This document shows, one piece after another, positions 1 through 8,474 of a stretch of 64,000 bases of DNA. Numbering within the stretch: the stretch's first letter is position 1; the number at the start of each line of letters is the position of its first letter. Under the pieces are notes generated by a model. It was not told where the DNA came from. It did not search any database and saw only the letters and a program-made list of their open reading frames with translations. This stretch comes from Septoria linicola (Eukaryota > Ascomycota > Dothideomycetes > Mycosphaerellales > Mycosphaerellaceae). The position numbers and the translations under genes were made by a program. The DNA is taken from NCBI GenBank assembly GCA_024114885.1, contig CP099418.1:310001-374000 (forward strand). The letters run 5' to 3'.

Positions 1-533
1 TGGAATGTTGCAAAGCTGTGACTCCTGCAACGTGCTTGGGATTGCGGTCGATGCTATGTCACCACCAGTACCACGAAGTCTTCCTGCAAATCACGTGTGA
101 ACACTTAGCTAATCAATGGGCTGTAATAGTCACGCTTGAGTATCACTGACATGTACAATGAGCGGTGTCGAAAAGTTCCAAGTTCGTTGCATTCCAGTGC
201 GAGACATCTGGCCGAAAGCGGTAATCTTGCTACAAGCACACCCTATTCTTGCTACATTGTAGACTCGATGCAGCCAATCAGTCGTCCAAGACCTAGGTTT
301 GCACAAGAAGTACTGCAATTTGACGCGATGCCCTTTCTGTCGCCTAATCCCAAGAACAGTATGTCCAAGCTTCGCCAGTCTTCCTTCTCCTGCCTGTGGC
401 GATGTCATTATCAATGGTATGGTCCCGAGCTCAGTCCACTGTAGTCAATGACCAACGAGAAACTTCTTGCCTGGATAGTGACGTTCAAGTTCCAACCGCA
501 TACCCAAGATGTCATGCTGTCCCGTCGGCTGCC
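1..533. other. Intergenic, left edge
   Basis: Normal-composition DNA downstream of the minus-strand gene that ends at 534. Only short overlapping open frames on both strands are present, none with recognisable protein character. It probably contains the 3' untranslated region of that gene. I see no RNA gene or repeat here. Confidence 0.5.
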
Positions 534-3074
534 TCATTCCATCTCTTTCTTACGCTCCACAAAAGTGTCGACCTCGAATTTGAACCACTTCTTGAGTCTC
601 TTACCCATGACTTTGAGACTCACAGCGTCCACAATCGTCTCTGGGTGTGGCTTGTGGAAGACTATGGAGCCCTGTAAGCTCGAATGCGCTATCGGGTCGA
701 AGCGCACAGCAGAACCTCCGTTCATGATTGCAGCGAAGCCAGAATCGGTCATGGCAGATGCGACTTGATCCCATGTTACTTTGCCTTTGCAGGCATCCTG
801 ATGGTCCGGAGCGAGCATGGTGGTGAAGATGCGCTTTGACTCGGCTTTGACAGTGATGTGACGAGTGATTGACGCGTCCTTTGTGACCGACGGCAATTGT
901 CGGTCTTCTGGAAGATCGAGAGTCTGCTCTCCTCTGGTCTTCACCTTCTCGCGCTTGTCGAGAGGGACAACTGGATCATCATCCGAAGCACCCCAATGAG
1001 TCTGAGGCTCAGCTGTCGGAGTCTGAGCCAGTGTAGCTTCGGCGCGCTTCAGTGCGATGTCTTCGATCACCAAGTCGCGTTCTGCCGCTACTTCACCAAG
1101 ATGGACCGCTGACAGATCGGCGCTCAATTCTGCGATTTCGTCTTCGATGTCGGACGCATCGAAGCCACCAGCTTTCAGCTGCTTCCGCATAACAAGCCGG
1201 ATCACAGTCCACACTTCAGCCTGATTCTTACGAACGGTTGTCGCTCGGTCCAGCCACGACTGGTCACGCTTGCCTTTCGGCCAAAGCAGAGCGCAAAACT
1301 TCTGCACAAGTGGTCCAACGGTCTTGGCGTCCTTGACCAGCGTGGCGTTGGATGGAGCTTTGGCAAAGTATCGTGATGCAAGTCTGTCGCTGTTGTCGGG
1401 ACCCACGACACTCTTCTCTCTAGGACGAGGCCTCATGCGCTCTATTGAAGTTTGCATTTCGTGCCAAAAGCTGAGTATGGCAAGATAGCGGCTCACAGTG
1501 TGGTCTATCCGAGCGCACTCTTTTTGATCCGCGCTCGCAAGATGATCCTCAATGAAGCTCATCAGAAGTGCATGGTCTTTGGCGTTGATATCGCTTGATT
1601 CCAGGCCAAGCTCCCATACAGCCCAATGTAGAGGATCTCGTGTGAACTGGGAGCGCAGCGCATATGGATCGCCATCCGTGACACCCTTGACTCTGCAAGC
1701 AGCGTTGCCGTTCACCTCGAAGAAGTCATAGTTGCGTGCGAAGCCGGCAGTGTGTGCCACAAACTCTCGAAGGTGCCCACGCTCATCGTTGTAAGCTGTG
1801 GCGCAGATATTCCACAGGTGCATGACAGCGCATTCATAGTCGTGGGGCAATGCTTCGAAGCGTCGCAACTGCTTGTTGCCACGCAGATCCTGATGGAGCT
1901 GCAGAATCAAATCACACTGATCAACGGCCATCCTGAGATATCGAACATCTTGAATCGGAGTTATGAGCAGGTCATTGGCCAGAAGTTCGAACTTCCTTCC
2001 GGGAGTAATCTTTGCAAACAACTCTGAGCGCCTGTGTTCAAGGCACAACTGGAAATATGCCGGGTCAGTTTGCAGGAGCTGTAGGTGGTCTCGAGCGTTG
2101 TGCAACTGCGCTAGTGTCTTCTCTAGGTTTCTTCTCGGGTCAAAGCGCAGCGGTGGTGAGAAAGGCTGATTGGTGTAAGCGGACCAAGCCTCCAGCTGAC
2201 TGGAAGCCCGGAATCCAGTCGTCGCCAGCTTGAGCAGTGATGCGTTCCCTCCTCCACTGGAGGCTGTCAGAATCTTTGTGAGCTCGCAGAGGAATCTATG
2301 GAGCACTCCTTGAGCTTCTATGATGGCTCTAGCCAACGGATAACCATATGTCAAAGCGCTGTGGCATTGATTGCGATCCCATGGCACCAGTTGTCCGTAA
2401 GACAGCCCGTTGAGCTTGACGCAACTCTCATTGTAATATCTCATATGGTGGCCGTTCCACCAAGAGAGCTTGAATTGCGCAGCGTCAGATGTCACCCAAT
2501 GCTCCGGATCGATCGCGGACCTCAGATGCAGAAGACTAAGGAAGCGCATGGGATCCTTCGTTAGAGACTCAAGGTTGAGATACGGTACCAGCGTCGTGGC
2601 TCGAGACATTGTTGATTGGGCCACAAAGCGATGTTCTCCGTGTGCTGTGATATCAGATCCCTCGTCCAGCGCGAGCTGTATTCGTATTTCCGGCCATTTG
2701 TGACGATACAGCATAGGTTGTGCCTGGAGGATTGCTTTCTCTCGCTTCGCTTTCGTCATCTTCTTCCAGCGTGTCATGATCACGTCGCCATGAGTCTTTA
2801 CTAGAAGCTTCAGCGTTTGGAGGTCTGCACCAGCATTATGTACGAGGACGCTCAGATCGGCCTGAGCATGGCTGTTGGTGATTCGTTTCTCGCCGAGCTT
2901 TTCTTTTTGCAGGTAGAGCGCGCCCGGTATGAATTGGGGTAGGCAAATTGCGCAATCGCTTTTGCAGTCTTCCCTGACCCCAATCTTCCTGAATTTGACC
3001 GGCTTCTCTTGCAGCCAGAAAGGTGTAGTTGTGAGGTGAGTCGCCTGATCAGGCTCAAGTGTCAGTCCAGGCAT
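534..3074 (-). CDS. Large fungal protein of unknown function (846 aa)
   Basis: An uninterrupted 846-codon frame with even, protein-like composition, so it is very probably a real intronless gene. The start at 3074 is the first ATG of the frame. I cannot assign a function. The style resembles large uncharacterised proteins common in dothideomycetes, with a basic stretch after about residue 100 (HGDVIMTRWKK) and a Trp/Tyr/His-rich segment (SWWNGHHMRYYNES). Near the N terminus a small cysteine cluster (C37, C41, C44) could bind metal, but four ligands are not clearly visible. The last 200 residues are charged and probably partly disordered, ending in a basic tail. No signal peptide or membrane segment is evident. 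It is transcribed away from the tRNA-like pair, with no operon-like neighbour. Confidence 0.8.
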   Translation of the reverse strand: MPGLTLEPDQATHLTTTPFWLQEKPVKFRKIGVREDCKSDCAICLPQFIPGALYLQKEKLGEKRITNSHAQADLSVLVHNAGADLQTLKLLVKTHGDVIMTRWKKMTKAKREKAILQAQPMLYRHKWPEIRIQLALDEGSDITAHGEHRFVAQSTMSRATTLVPYLNLESLTKDPMRFLSLLHLRSAIDPEHWVTSDAAQFKLSWWNGHHMRYYNESCVKLNGLSYGQLVPWDRNQCHSALTYGYPLARAIIEAQGVLHRFLCELTKILTASSGGGNASLLKLATTGFRASSQLEAWSAYTNQPFSPPLRFDPRRNLEKTLAQLHNARDHLQLLQTDPAYFQLCLEHRRSELFAKITPGRKFELLANDLLITPIQDVRYLRMAVDQCDLILQLHQDLRGNKQLRRFEALPHDYECAVMHLWNICATAYNDERGHLREFVAHTAGFARNYDFFEVNGNAACRVKGVTDGDPYALRSQFTRDPLHWAVWELGLESSDINAKDHALLMSFIEDHLASADQKECARIDHTVSRYLAILSFWHEMQTSIERMRPRPREKSVVGPDNSDRLASRYFAKAPSNATLVKDAKTVGPLVQKFCALLWPKGKRDQSWLDRATTVRKNQAEVWTVIRLVMRKQLKAGGFDASDIEDEIAELSADLSAVHLGEVAAERDLVIEDIALKRAEATLAQTPTAEPQTHWGASDDDPVVPLDKREKVKTRGEQTLDLPEDRQLPSVTKDASITRHITVKAESKRIFTTMLAPDHQDACKGKVTWDQVASAMTDSGFAAIMNGGSAVRFDPIAHSSLQGSIVFHKPHPETIVDAVSLKVMGKRLKKWFKFEVDTFVERKKEME

Positions 3075-3453
3075 GATGAGGATGCTTGTGGCCGACAGCT
3101 GCGGATCTGGAGTTCAAAGTATGACTGTTTTTAAGTCATGGTTGCACAGTACAGTTGCCACGGCATCTTGCGGGGCAAGCCGCTTTCCCGCATTTGTTGT
3201 GTTCCAAGTGAAGGAAGTAAATTAGAAGTCGTCCATGCATGAACTACTGCAGTCTGCACGTAAAGCTATGGTGGCTTGAGGCGTGCTGAGAAGATTCGTC
3301 CTGAGCTCAGACCGACATAAGCACAAGCGCCTCAGCTCCGATCGTCAGCGGTCATACTTCACTTTAACGCTTTCAGATCAGGCTCGACTCTCGTCACTCT
3401 GCCGCGCTGCTCGAATAAGCTAGATCACCTCTCACTTCTCCGCCCTCAGCACC
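3075..3453. other. Intergenic, upstream of the 846-aa gene
   Basis: About 380 bases between the start of the minus-strand 846-aa gene and the first tRNA-like unit. It should hold the promoter of that gene and the upstream part of the Pol III unit. I see no clear TATA box, repeat or further gene. Confidence 0.4.
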
Positions 3454-3635
3454 GGCTCCATAGTGAAGTGGTTAACACGTCCAGCAAAAATGAGGGGTGT
3501 CACTCGTTGCTTCGGCACGATGGCTTTGTGGACTGGGTTTGGGCCCTGTCCTGCCCAGGTAGAGGACCCAGTTGTATCATTCCGAGCTACGGCTGAGAGT
3601 GCCTGGAAGTCCTACGTTTGATTCGTAGTGGAGTC
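3454..3635 (+). tRNA. tRNA-like Pol III unit 1 with a long structured insert
   Basis: The two ends fold as tRNA halves. A 7-bp acceptor stem pairs GGCTCCA (3454-3460) with TGGAGTC (3629-3635). The D arm has stem GTG/CAC and loop AGTGGTTA, matching a Pol III A box. The anticodon stem pairs TCCAG (3480-3484) with CTGGA (3603-3607). The T arm has a perfect CTACG/CGTAG stem with a TTTGATT loop (degenerate B box). A T6 terminator follows at 3654-3659. The 118 bases between the anticodon-stem strands are far more than a 7-base loop and contain a hairpin (ACTGGGT 3532-3538 with ACCCAGT 3566-3572, inner GGGC/GCCC). Base 33 is not the usual T and I cannot read a convincing anticodon. It is either an intron-bearing tRNA gene, a decayed one, or a tRNA-derived small RNA. 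The strand is set by the A-box to T-run order. Confidence 0.55.
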
Positions 3636-3653
3636 AACAATCACTACTCTTTC

Positions 3654-3659
3654 TTTTTT
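3654..3659 (+). terminator. Pol III oligo-T terminator of unit 1
   Basis: A run of six T lies 18 bases after the 3' acceptor strand of tRNA-like unit 1. Short T-runs just past the 3' end are the usual stop signal for RNA polymerase III. Confidence 0.5.
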
Positions 3660-3754
3660 GTTTTCCATCAAGGCTCGTCCGTGCTTCGATGCTCGTGCCT
3701 CCTGCCTAGCAGTTCACCTCTTTATGCGCTTAGGATGCTCGCTCGACTAACAAT

Positions 3755-3896
3755 GGTCCTGTTGTGCAGCGGTCAGCACGTCCAGATCAAATGAGGGATT
3801 GGCCACGCTTTGAGCATCTCGGCGGGGAGCTATTCCCCGTTGTAGCACCCTTCACACAGGTGTCTGGAAAACCTAACTTCGGTTTGTAGCGGGACC
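3755..3896 (+). tRNA. tRNA-like Pol III unit 2 with a structured insert
   Basis: It has the same architecture as the unit 120 bases upstream. A 7-bp acceptor stem pairs GGTCCTG (3755-3761) with CGGGACC (3890-3896). The D stem GTGC/GCAC is perfect with loop AGCGGTCA. The anticodon stem pairs TCCAG (3781-3785) with CTGGA (3864-3868). A TTCGGTT loop sits at the T-arm position but its stem is poorly paired. A T5 run follows at 3907-3911. Seventy-eight bases separate the anticodon-stem strands and include hairpin CGGGGA (3823-3828) with TCCCCG (3834-3839). The 5' parts of the two units share CACGTCCAG followed by AAATGAGGG, so they are related. The acceptor and D-arm sequence resembles eukaryotic tRNA-Gln or tRNA-Glu types, but the anticodon is not secure. 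Confidence 0.5.
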
Positions 3897-5120
3897 AGGC
3901 AGATTACTTTTTGCTTCGCGGGCTCAACATTCCAACGCTAAACACTCCATGTGCTGTCACTTCTTCACGCCTGCTCTTTGTCGTCATCCCCAACAGCATG
4001 CCCCGTGCTCCTTCGGTCCCCAATCTGATTTGCAGCTCCGCATGTCCCACTTCTACATCCGTCTTCGTCCCAACCATCGGCTCCTCAATCACGAGCTCCA
4101 AGTCTAGACAGCGAATCACGAGTGTTTTTGAATCTGTATGACACTTGGGAAAACTGAGCCCATAGCATACGCGACCAGGACCTACAGCCTACCAGCAAAT
4201 GCAAAGTCGATCCACGAAGATCCGTCCTTATGCTCTTGGGTTGGATCCACCTATGCAGTGGCGGAATCTGCCCAGGGTCATGCTCCCAGATCTGATAGTT
4301 GACAGCATGGTTAGATGTGATATGCGAATGGTCTCGACTCGCAGCAGTGACAGCATGATTCTGTTGGCCACCTTGTAGTATCCAGCCTGATCAACCCGCA
4401 ACCACCGAACCTACTTACCCATCTAAGAGCGGCATGATGTCCCAGCGCTTGTAGTGATCCAGCCACGCTATCCGAGCTCATGGCATGATTCTGCAATACT
4501 ATCAATACCGGACGTGTGTGAAGTGGAAGCTAACAGAAGGTGAGATTACATCGGCACAACACAGGGAAGTCTGTCGGACAACTTCAAGGATACTTGGCGT
4601 GATTATGTGTGACTTGTGTCAGGATGCTTTCTTTGAGATCAGTCTTGATGCATACGTGATATGTATTGACAGAAACCCAGGAGCCTCGATAGCGTCAGTG
4701 TTCCGACGGTGTATCCATAGTGCGCTCAGATGTTGCTGCGGCAATCCTGCTATTGAATCTGTACCTGAACAAGAACAGCGAGGTGAAGTGCACAACACTG
4801 CTCCGCCGCGCTGACACGCCAAGAGCCACTAGCAGGGGTCACACCTTATCTTGATGCAGCCGCAGATCGCACGGCACGAGGGCATGGACCTCACAAGACG
4901 GGAGCTTGAGTGTCTCACGGGATGATGCAGGTGGTGTGTGTGGCTGACGGGCTGCTTGACTGCTTGCTATGTCTTGAACCTACACCATACATACTTCAAT
5001 GTATCCCTGGACAGAGCTGGCTCTCTGTCCAATGCATCCACTGCTTCTTCCTCCTTGACTGTGACTATACCACACTCCAGCATAATCATAATCTCGCACA
5101 AGCTAGGAACCGTACACCAT
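3897..5120. other. Intergenic, upstream of the PPPDE gene
   Basis: About 1.2 kb with no convincing gene. It holds the T-run of the second tRNA-like unit and, at its right end, the promoter and 5' leader of the PPPDE gene. A short motif GACAGCATG occurs twice (near 4303 and 4348), which may be chance. Confidence 0.4.
3907..3911 (+). terminator. Pol III oligo-T terminator of unit 2
   Basis: A run of five T lies 10 bases after the acceptor strand of tRNA-like unit 2, as expected for RNA polymerase III. It is a short and common motif, so support comes only from its position. Confidence 0.4.
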
Positions 5121-6221
5121 ATGGCCTCCTCATCCAAACCCAAACCCAGCCGAACGCGCATAGCGAGCTCTACTTCCTCCCGGCGCAGCTCCTCCACCAC
5201 GACTTCCTCCACAACGAAAACCCCCATCTACATCAACATCTACGACCTCCTCCCGCCCGGCCGCCTCTCCTCCCTCCTCTGGACCCTCGGCAGCTCCCTC
5301 CTGCACTCCGGCGTAGTCATCCCCACGCTCTCCCTCGAATTCGCCTTTGGCGGCCACAACAAACCCCTCACCACAGGCGTATACTCCACTCCCCCCGCCT
5401 ACGCCCCTCCCGGCTCAACCCACCGCTCGTCCATCCTTGCGGGATTCTCCGCCCACAGCCCATCAGAAACCGAGGATATACTCAAGGATATCGGTGAGAA
5501 GTTCTTAGGACCGAGGTATAACCTCCTCACGAACAATTGCAATCATTTCACGTCTGCGCTGGTCCTTGCATTGACGGGGAAGGCTGCACCCGGGTGGTTG
5601 AATCGCGCGGCGGGGATTGGGTTGGCGTTGCCGTGTGTGGTGCCGAGGGAGTGGATTAGTCCGCCGGATGTGGATACCGCTGAAGGAGAACTTCTTGCTG
5701 AGGATGATGAGGAGGAGGAGGAGGAGGAGGAGGATGATGATGTGATTGCGAGAGCTGTGTACAAGGATCATGATGATGGGGAGGAGGATGAGGAGGATGT
5801 GGAGGCTGATGAGAGGGCGAGTATGTTGGAGAGTGAGCGGCATAGGAGGTTGAGGGATGAGCAGAGGCGGCAGAGGGAGGTGGAGTTGAGGTCGAGGAGG
5901 GAGGCGCAGCAGCAGAGGCAGGGGAGTGGGAGCGGGACGAAGAGGTTGAGTGTTGCGAGTATAAACCGAAGTATGAGCTTGGCTGGAAGTGCGGTCACGA
6001 CCAGCACGGGGAGGAATAGCTCGATTGAACAATGTGATGATGATGATGATAACGATGTCGTTGGGCAGAGCTTGGCTGGCGGGAAAAGGATTACGACTGT
6101 TGACGAGCCACCTGCACGACTGGTGAAGAGGGTGGATAGTGCTGGGAGAGAATTGCCTGTTGCAGAGCGTGCACCTGTGCCCAAGGCTGCGACGGTTGCT
6201 GCTGCATCAAGCAGGACATGA
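5121..6221 (+). CDS. PPPDE (DeSI-like) thiol isopeptidase, 366 aa
   Basis: Residues 35-180 match the PPPDE superfamily, whose members remove SUMO or ubiquitin from target proteins. The catalytic pair is visible: His62 in LLHSGVV and Cys140 in LTNNCNHF, plus the conserved FGGH at 76-79. I chose the ATG at 5121. The frame opens earlier at 4938, but those 61 residues look like translated leader and the domain begins just after residue 35. Residues 1-34 are Ser/Thr/Lys-rich. After the domain comes a long acidic run (about 194-207, from GAG/GAT repeats), then an Arg/Glu/Gln-rich segment that may form a coiled coil, then a low-complexity C terminus. No intron is needed. The gene converges with the Sam35 gene. 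Which modifier it cleaves cannot be told from sequence. Confidence 0.85.
   Translation: MASSSKPKPSRTRIASSTSSRRSSSTTTSSTTKTPIYINIYDLLPPGRLSSLLWTLGSSLLHSGVVIPTLSLEFAFGGHNKPLTTGVYSTPPAYAPPGSTHRSSILAGFSAHSPSETEDILKDIGEKFLGPRYNLLTNNCNHFTSALVLALTGKAAPGWLNRAAGIGLALPCVVPREWISPPDVDTAEGELLAEDDEEEEEEEEDDDVIARAVYKDHDDGEEDEEDVEADERASMLESERHRRLRDEQRRQREVELRSRREAQQQRQGSGSGTKRLSVASINRSMSLAGSAVTTSTGRNSSIEQCDDDDDNDVVGQSLAGGKRITTVDEPPARLVKRVDSAGRELPVAERAPVPKAATVAAASSRT
5703..5744 (+). repeat. Trinucleotide (GAG/GAT) repeat coding an acidic run
   Basis: Consecutive GAG and GAT codons inside the PPPDE gene encode a Glu/Asp stretch. Such triplet runs often vary in length between strains; whether this one does is not known. 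Confidence 0.7.
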
Positions 6222-6734
6222 AGGAAAGATGCAACGAAAGGCAGCGGGGTATGGATTCTGTTGTTTTCTGGTCTATATTGAGATACCCACGAACGCGAGT
6301 GTTTGGATATGTTCACCGAGGTATTTTTCTCCACTTTCCTGGCTGAGTGGAGATGTTCATCAAACCGTGCAGCACATTGGCTCTTCTTCTGAACATCCAT
6401 CCGAAGACTAGCCAAGCCGCCTCTTCTGCATACCACGGGATGCGAAGTTCACGTCGACTGCCCGAAACCGTCAGAAACCACATTGCCCATTCTGGACTTG
6501 GTTCGGTTGGTAAACCTAGCCCCCGCGCGCGTGGCGTGGCAGGTTGACGACTGTTGACCAGACTCCAGATCATCGACTCATGATGTCCGCAACTCATGCC
6601 CTTTCTGGTGCATCTGCACCACCACGAGGCTTGGCTGGTATCTCCACGATCGTTGGCTTCGCTGTCGATGTCGCGCGGACATATCGCCTCGCGCATATTA
6701 TTCCTTCTTCGATCATACTCCCTCCTCTGCTCCT
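6222..6734. other. Convergent intergenic region
   Basis: About 510 bases between the 3' ends of the PPPDE gene (+) and the Sam35-like gene (-). It should contain both 3' untranslated regions. Open frames here are short and carry no family signature. Confidence 0.5.
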
Positions 6735-7971
6735 TCACCCCCTCAAAGTCTTCCTTTTCCCCAACGTCGAAGTCGTCCTGGTATGAAGCCCCGGCCTGCC
6801 ACTTTCTCCTCCCACCTCTGCACGAACATCCTCTTCTACCACATCCTTCCCTTGCTCACCATCCCCATATCCATCACCATCTCCACCACCAAAATACCTT
6901 CCCACCACCCTCTCCCTATGCCTCACCAAATTCCCCCACCTCCTCATCCCCTCCCCCACAGGATTAAACCTCCACCCCAACCCCTCCTCATCCAACAACA
7001 ACTGCGTATACGCAAAAACCCCCGCATCAAACAGCCCCGGCCTCTCCATTCCCCAAAACCACTCATCCTCCTCTCCTAACAACATATTCAACGCCTCAAA
7101 CGCCTCCTCTGCCTCTCGAAGTACAATCTCCGCGTCGACGGTGTTTGAGTTGGAGCTTTTGACCAATTCGGCAGAAGCAGCGGAGCGGAGCTGGCGGGTA
7201 AGGGTGTAGCGGACGAGGGGGTTGGAGGAGCAGGGTGTGACGTATAATTCTTGCATGAGGGGATCGTTTTGGGGCGTGAGGTATAACTGCCAGAGCCAGG
7301 CTTTGCGGATGCGGGTGTCGATGAGGGATTGGTACGCTTCGAGGCGGGGGTCATTTGGTTCTTCTGGGGTTTGGTTGGATGGATGATGCTTCGCGAGCCA
7401 TTTGGGGAGTTTGTTCGCGGGGATAGGGTCGGGTGTGGGGCTGCCGGTGGTGGGAGGAGCGGGTTGGAGGAAGGGTAGAGAGCCGGAAGGGGAGGCGTGG
7501 TTGTTTGATGGGATCAGAGATAAGTCTACAGCGTGGAAACGCAGATATGTCTGTCCATGCATTCGTGTCAGCAAGTCTGCCCACGCTAATAGCGCTTCAA
7601 CTGAACGCTGCCCCAGAAAAGGATCTGATAGATCTCACCTGCCACTTCAAACACCCCGGATTCCAACTCGGCCTCCCCAATCTCGCATCCTCTTCACTCG
7701 CAAAAACATGCAACACATTTCCTCTGTTCTCTCCTCCTGCTCTTCCTCTCCCTCCTTCCACCACCCTTCTCGCTCGCTCTGGCAATTCCTCCCTCTCATA
7801 TTCTCTCAGCGGAAACTTGTCAAACACCCTTTTCACCGGCGCCGGCAACGAGAAAATACTCCGTTTGGGCTGTGGAGCAGATTGTGCTGTTGTGGTTGAA
7901 GGAATACTGGCGCTGTTGGCACTGGCGCTGGACCGGCCAGCGCGATTATGCGTGTCATCATCGGGAGCCAT
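6735..7971 (-). CDS. SAM35: Metaxin-like Sam35 subunit of the mitochondrial SAM complex (two exons, 382 aa)
   Basis: Exon 1 is 7639-7971 and exon 2 is 6735-7550. The 88-base intron has a GTGAGA donor, a GCTGACA branch site and a CAG acceptor. Splicing joins CLKWQ to TYLRFHAVDL in phase 0. The N-terminal half is metaxin-like: PAPVKRVFDKFPL at about 44-55, a thioredoxin-like segment (LHVFASEEDA, PSWNPGCLKW) and SNNHASPSGSLPFL at about 126-139. A GST-C-like helical region follows (about 255-300, with FWGMERPGLFDAGVFAY). Family members sit on the cytosolic face of the outer mitochondrial membrane and help insert beta-barrel proteins. The C-terminal 80 residues are Gly/Asp-rich and probably disordered. 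Residues 1-38 are Ser/Ala-rich. Sam37/metaxin-1 is the alternative; the N-terminal motif favours Sam35. Confidence 0.82.
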
Positions 7972-8474
7972 AGTCTTCCATTGCTGGATTGAGCAAGTAG
8001 GAGGATGGAAGAGGGACGATGCGTAGTTGGAAAGCTATGGATACGGGAGTGCATGTACGTTCGCCGCTTGCCGAGATGCACCGAATGTGGTCCGAGCAAT
8101 GCTATCGCAGGCAGCATGATTATTGCTGTTGTGAAACATTGCTATGGCCAAGGTTGTGATCAACAGAAACGTCTATTCATAGACTCGATGCAGGGTTCCA
8201 TTCTGATATTCAGGTCTGCTCCGCCTCCACCATCTCACCGCGATTCGATTCGAGGAATGGTTGACAACCCTCGTCAAGGACCAACATGTCCTATGTCAGG
8301 TTATTTACATGTTTTGCCTCATCTAGGACTGCTCTTCTCTGCTCTGCTCTTCTCTCTTCTATGTACCAAATCACTTTTCGACTCCGTGGTATGCAAGATG
8401 CTTCTTCGTCATTCATACAACACACTCTCTCTTCAATGCTTCTTCGTTTCTTCGTAACCGGCTCACTTGATATC
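7972..8474. other. Intergenic between the Psd2-type and Sam35-like genes
   Basis: About 500 bases holding the promoter of the Sam35-like gene (left) and the 3' untranslated region of the decarboxylase gene (right), both on the minus strand. A pyrimidine-rich stretch at 8328-8361 repeats CTGCTCTTCT-like units. I see no gene. Confidence 0.45.

Noticed and set aside
3485..3602. Assigning an amino acid to tRNA-like units 1 and 2
   Set aside because: With a canonical intron after base 37, unit 1 lacks T33 and unit 2 would read CAA without the long variable arm of tRNA-Leu. The anticodon cannot be trusted.
4938..5120. N-terminal extension of the PPPDE gene from the earlier ATG at 4938
   Set aside because: The extra 61 residues are hydrophobic and irregular and look like translated leader. 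The later ATG at 5121 gives a normal distance to the domain.
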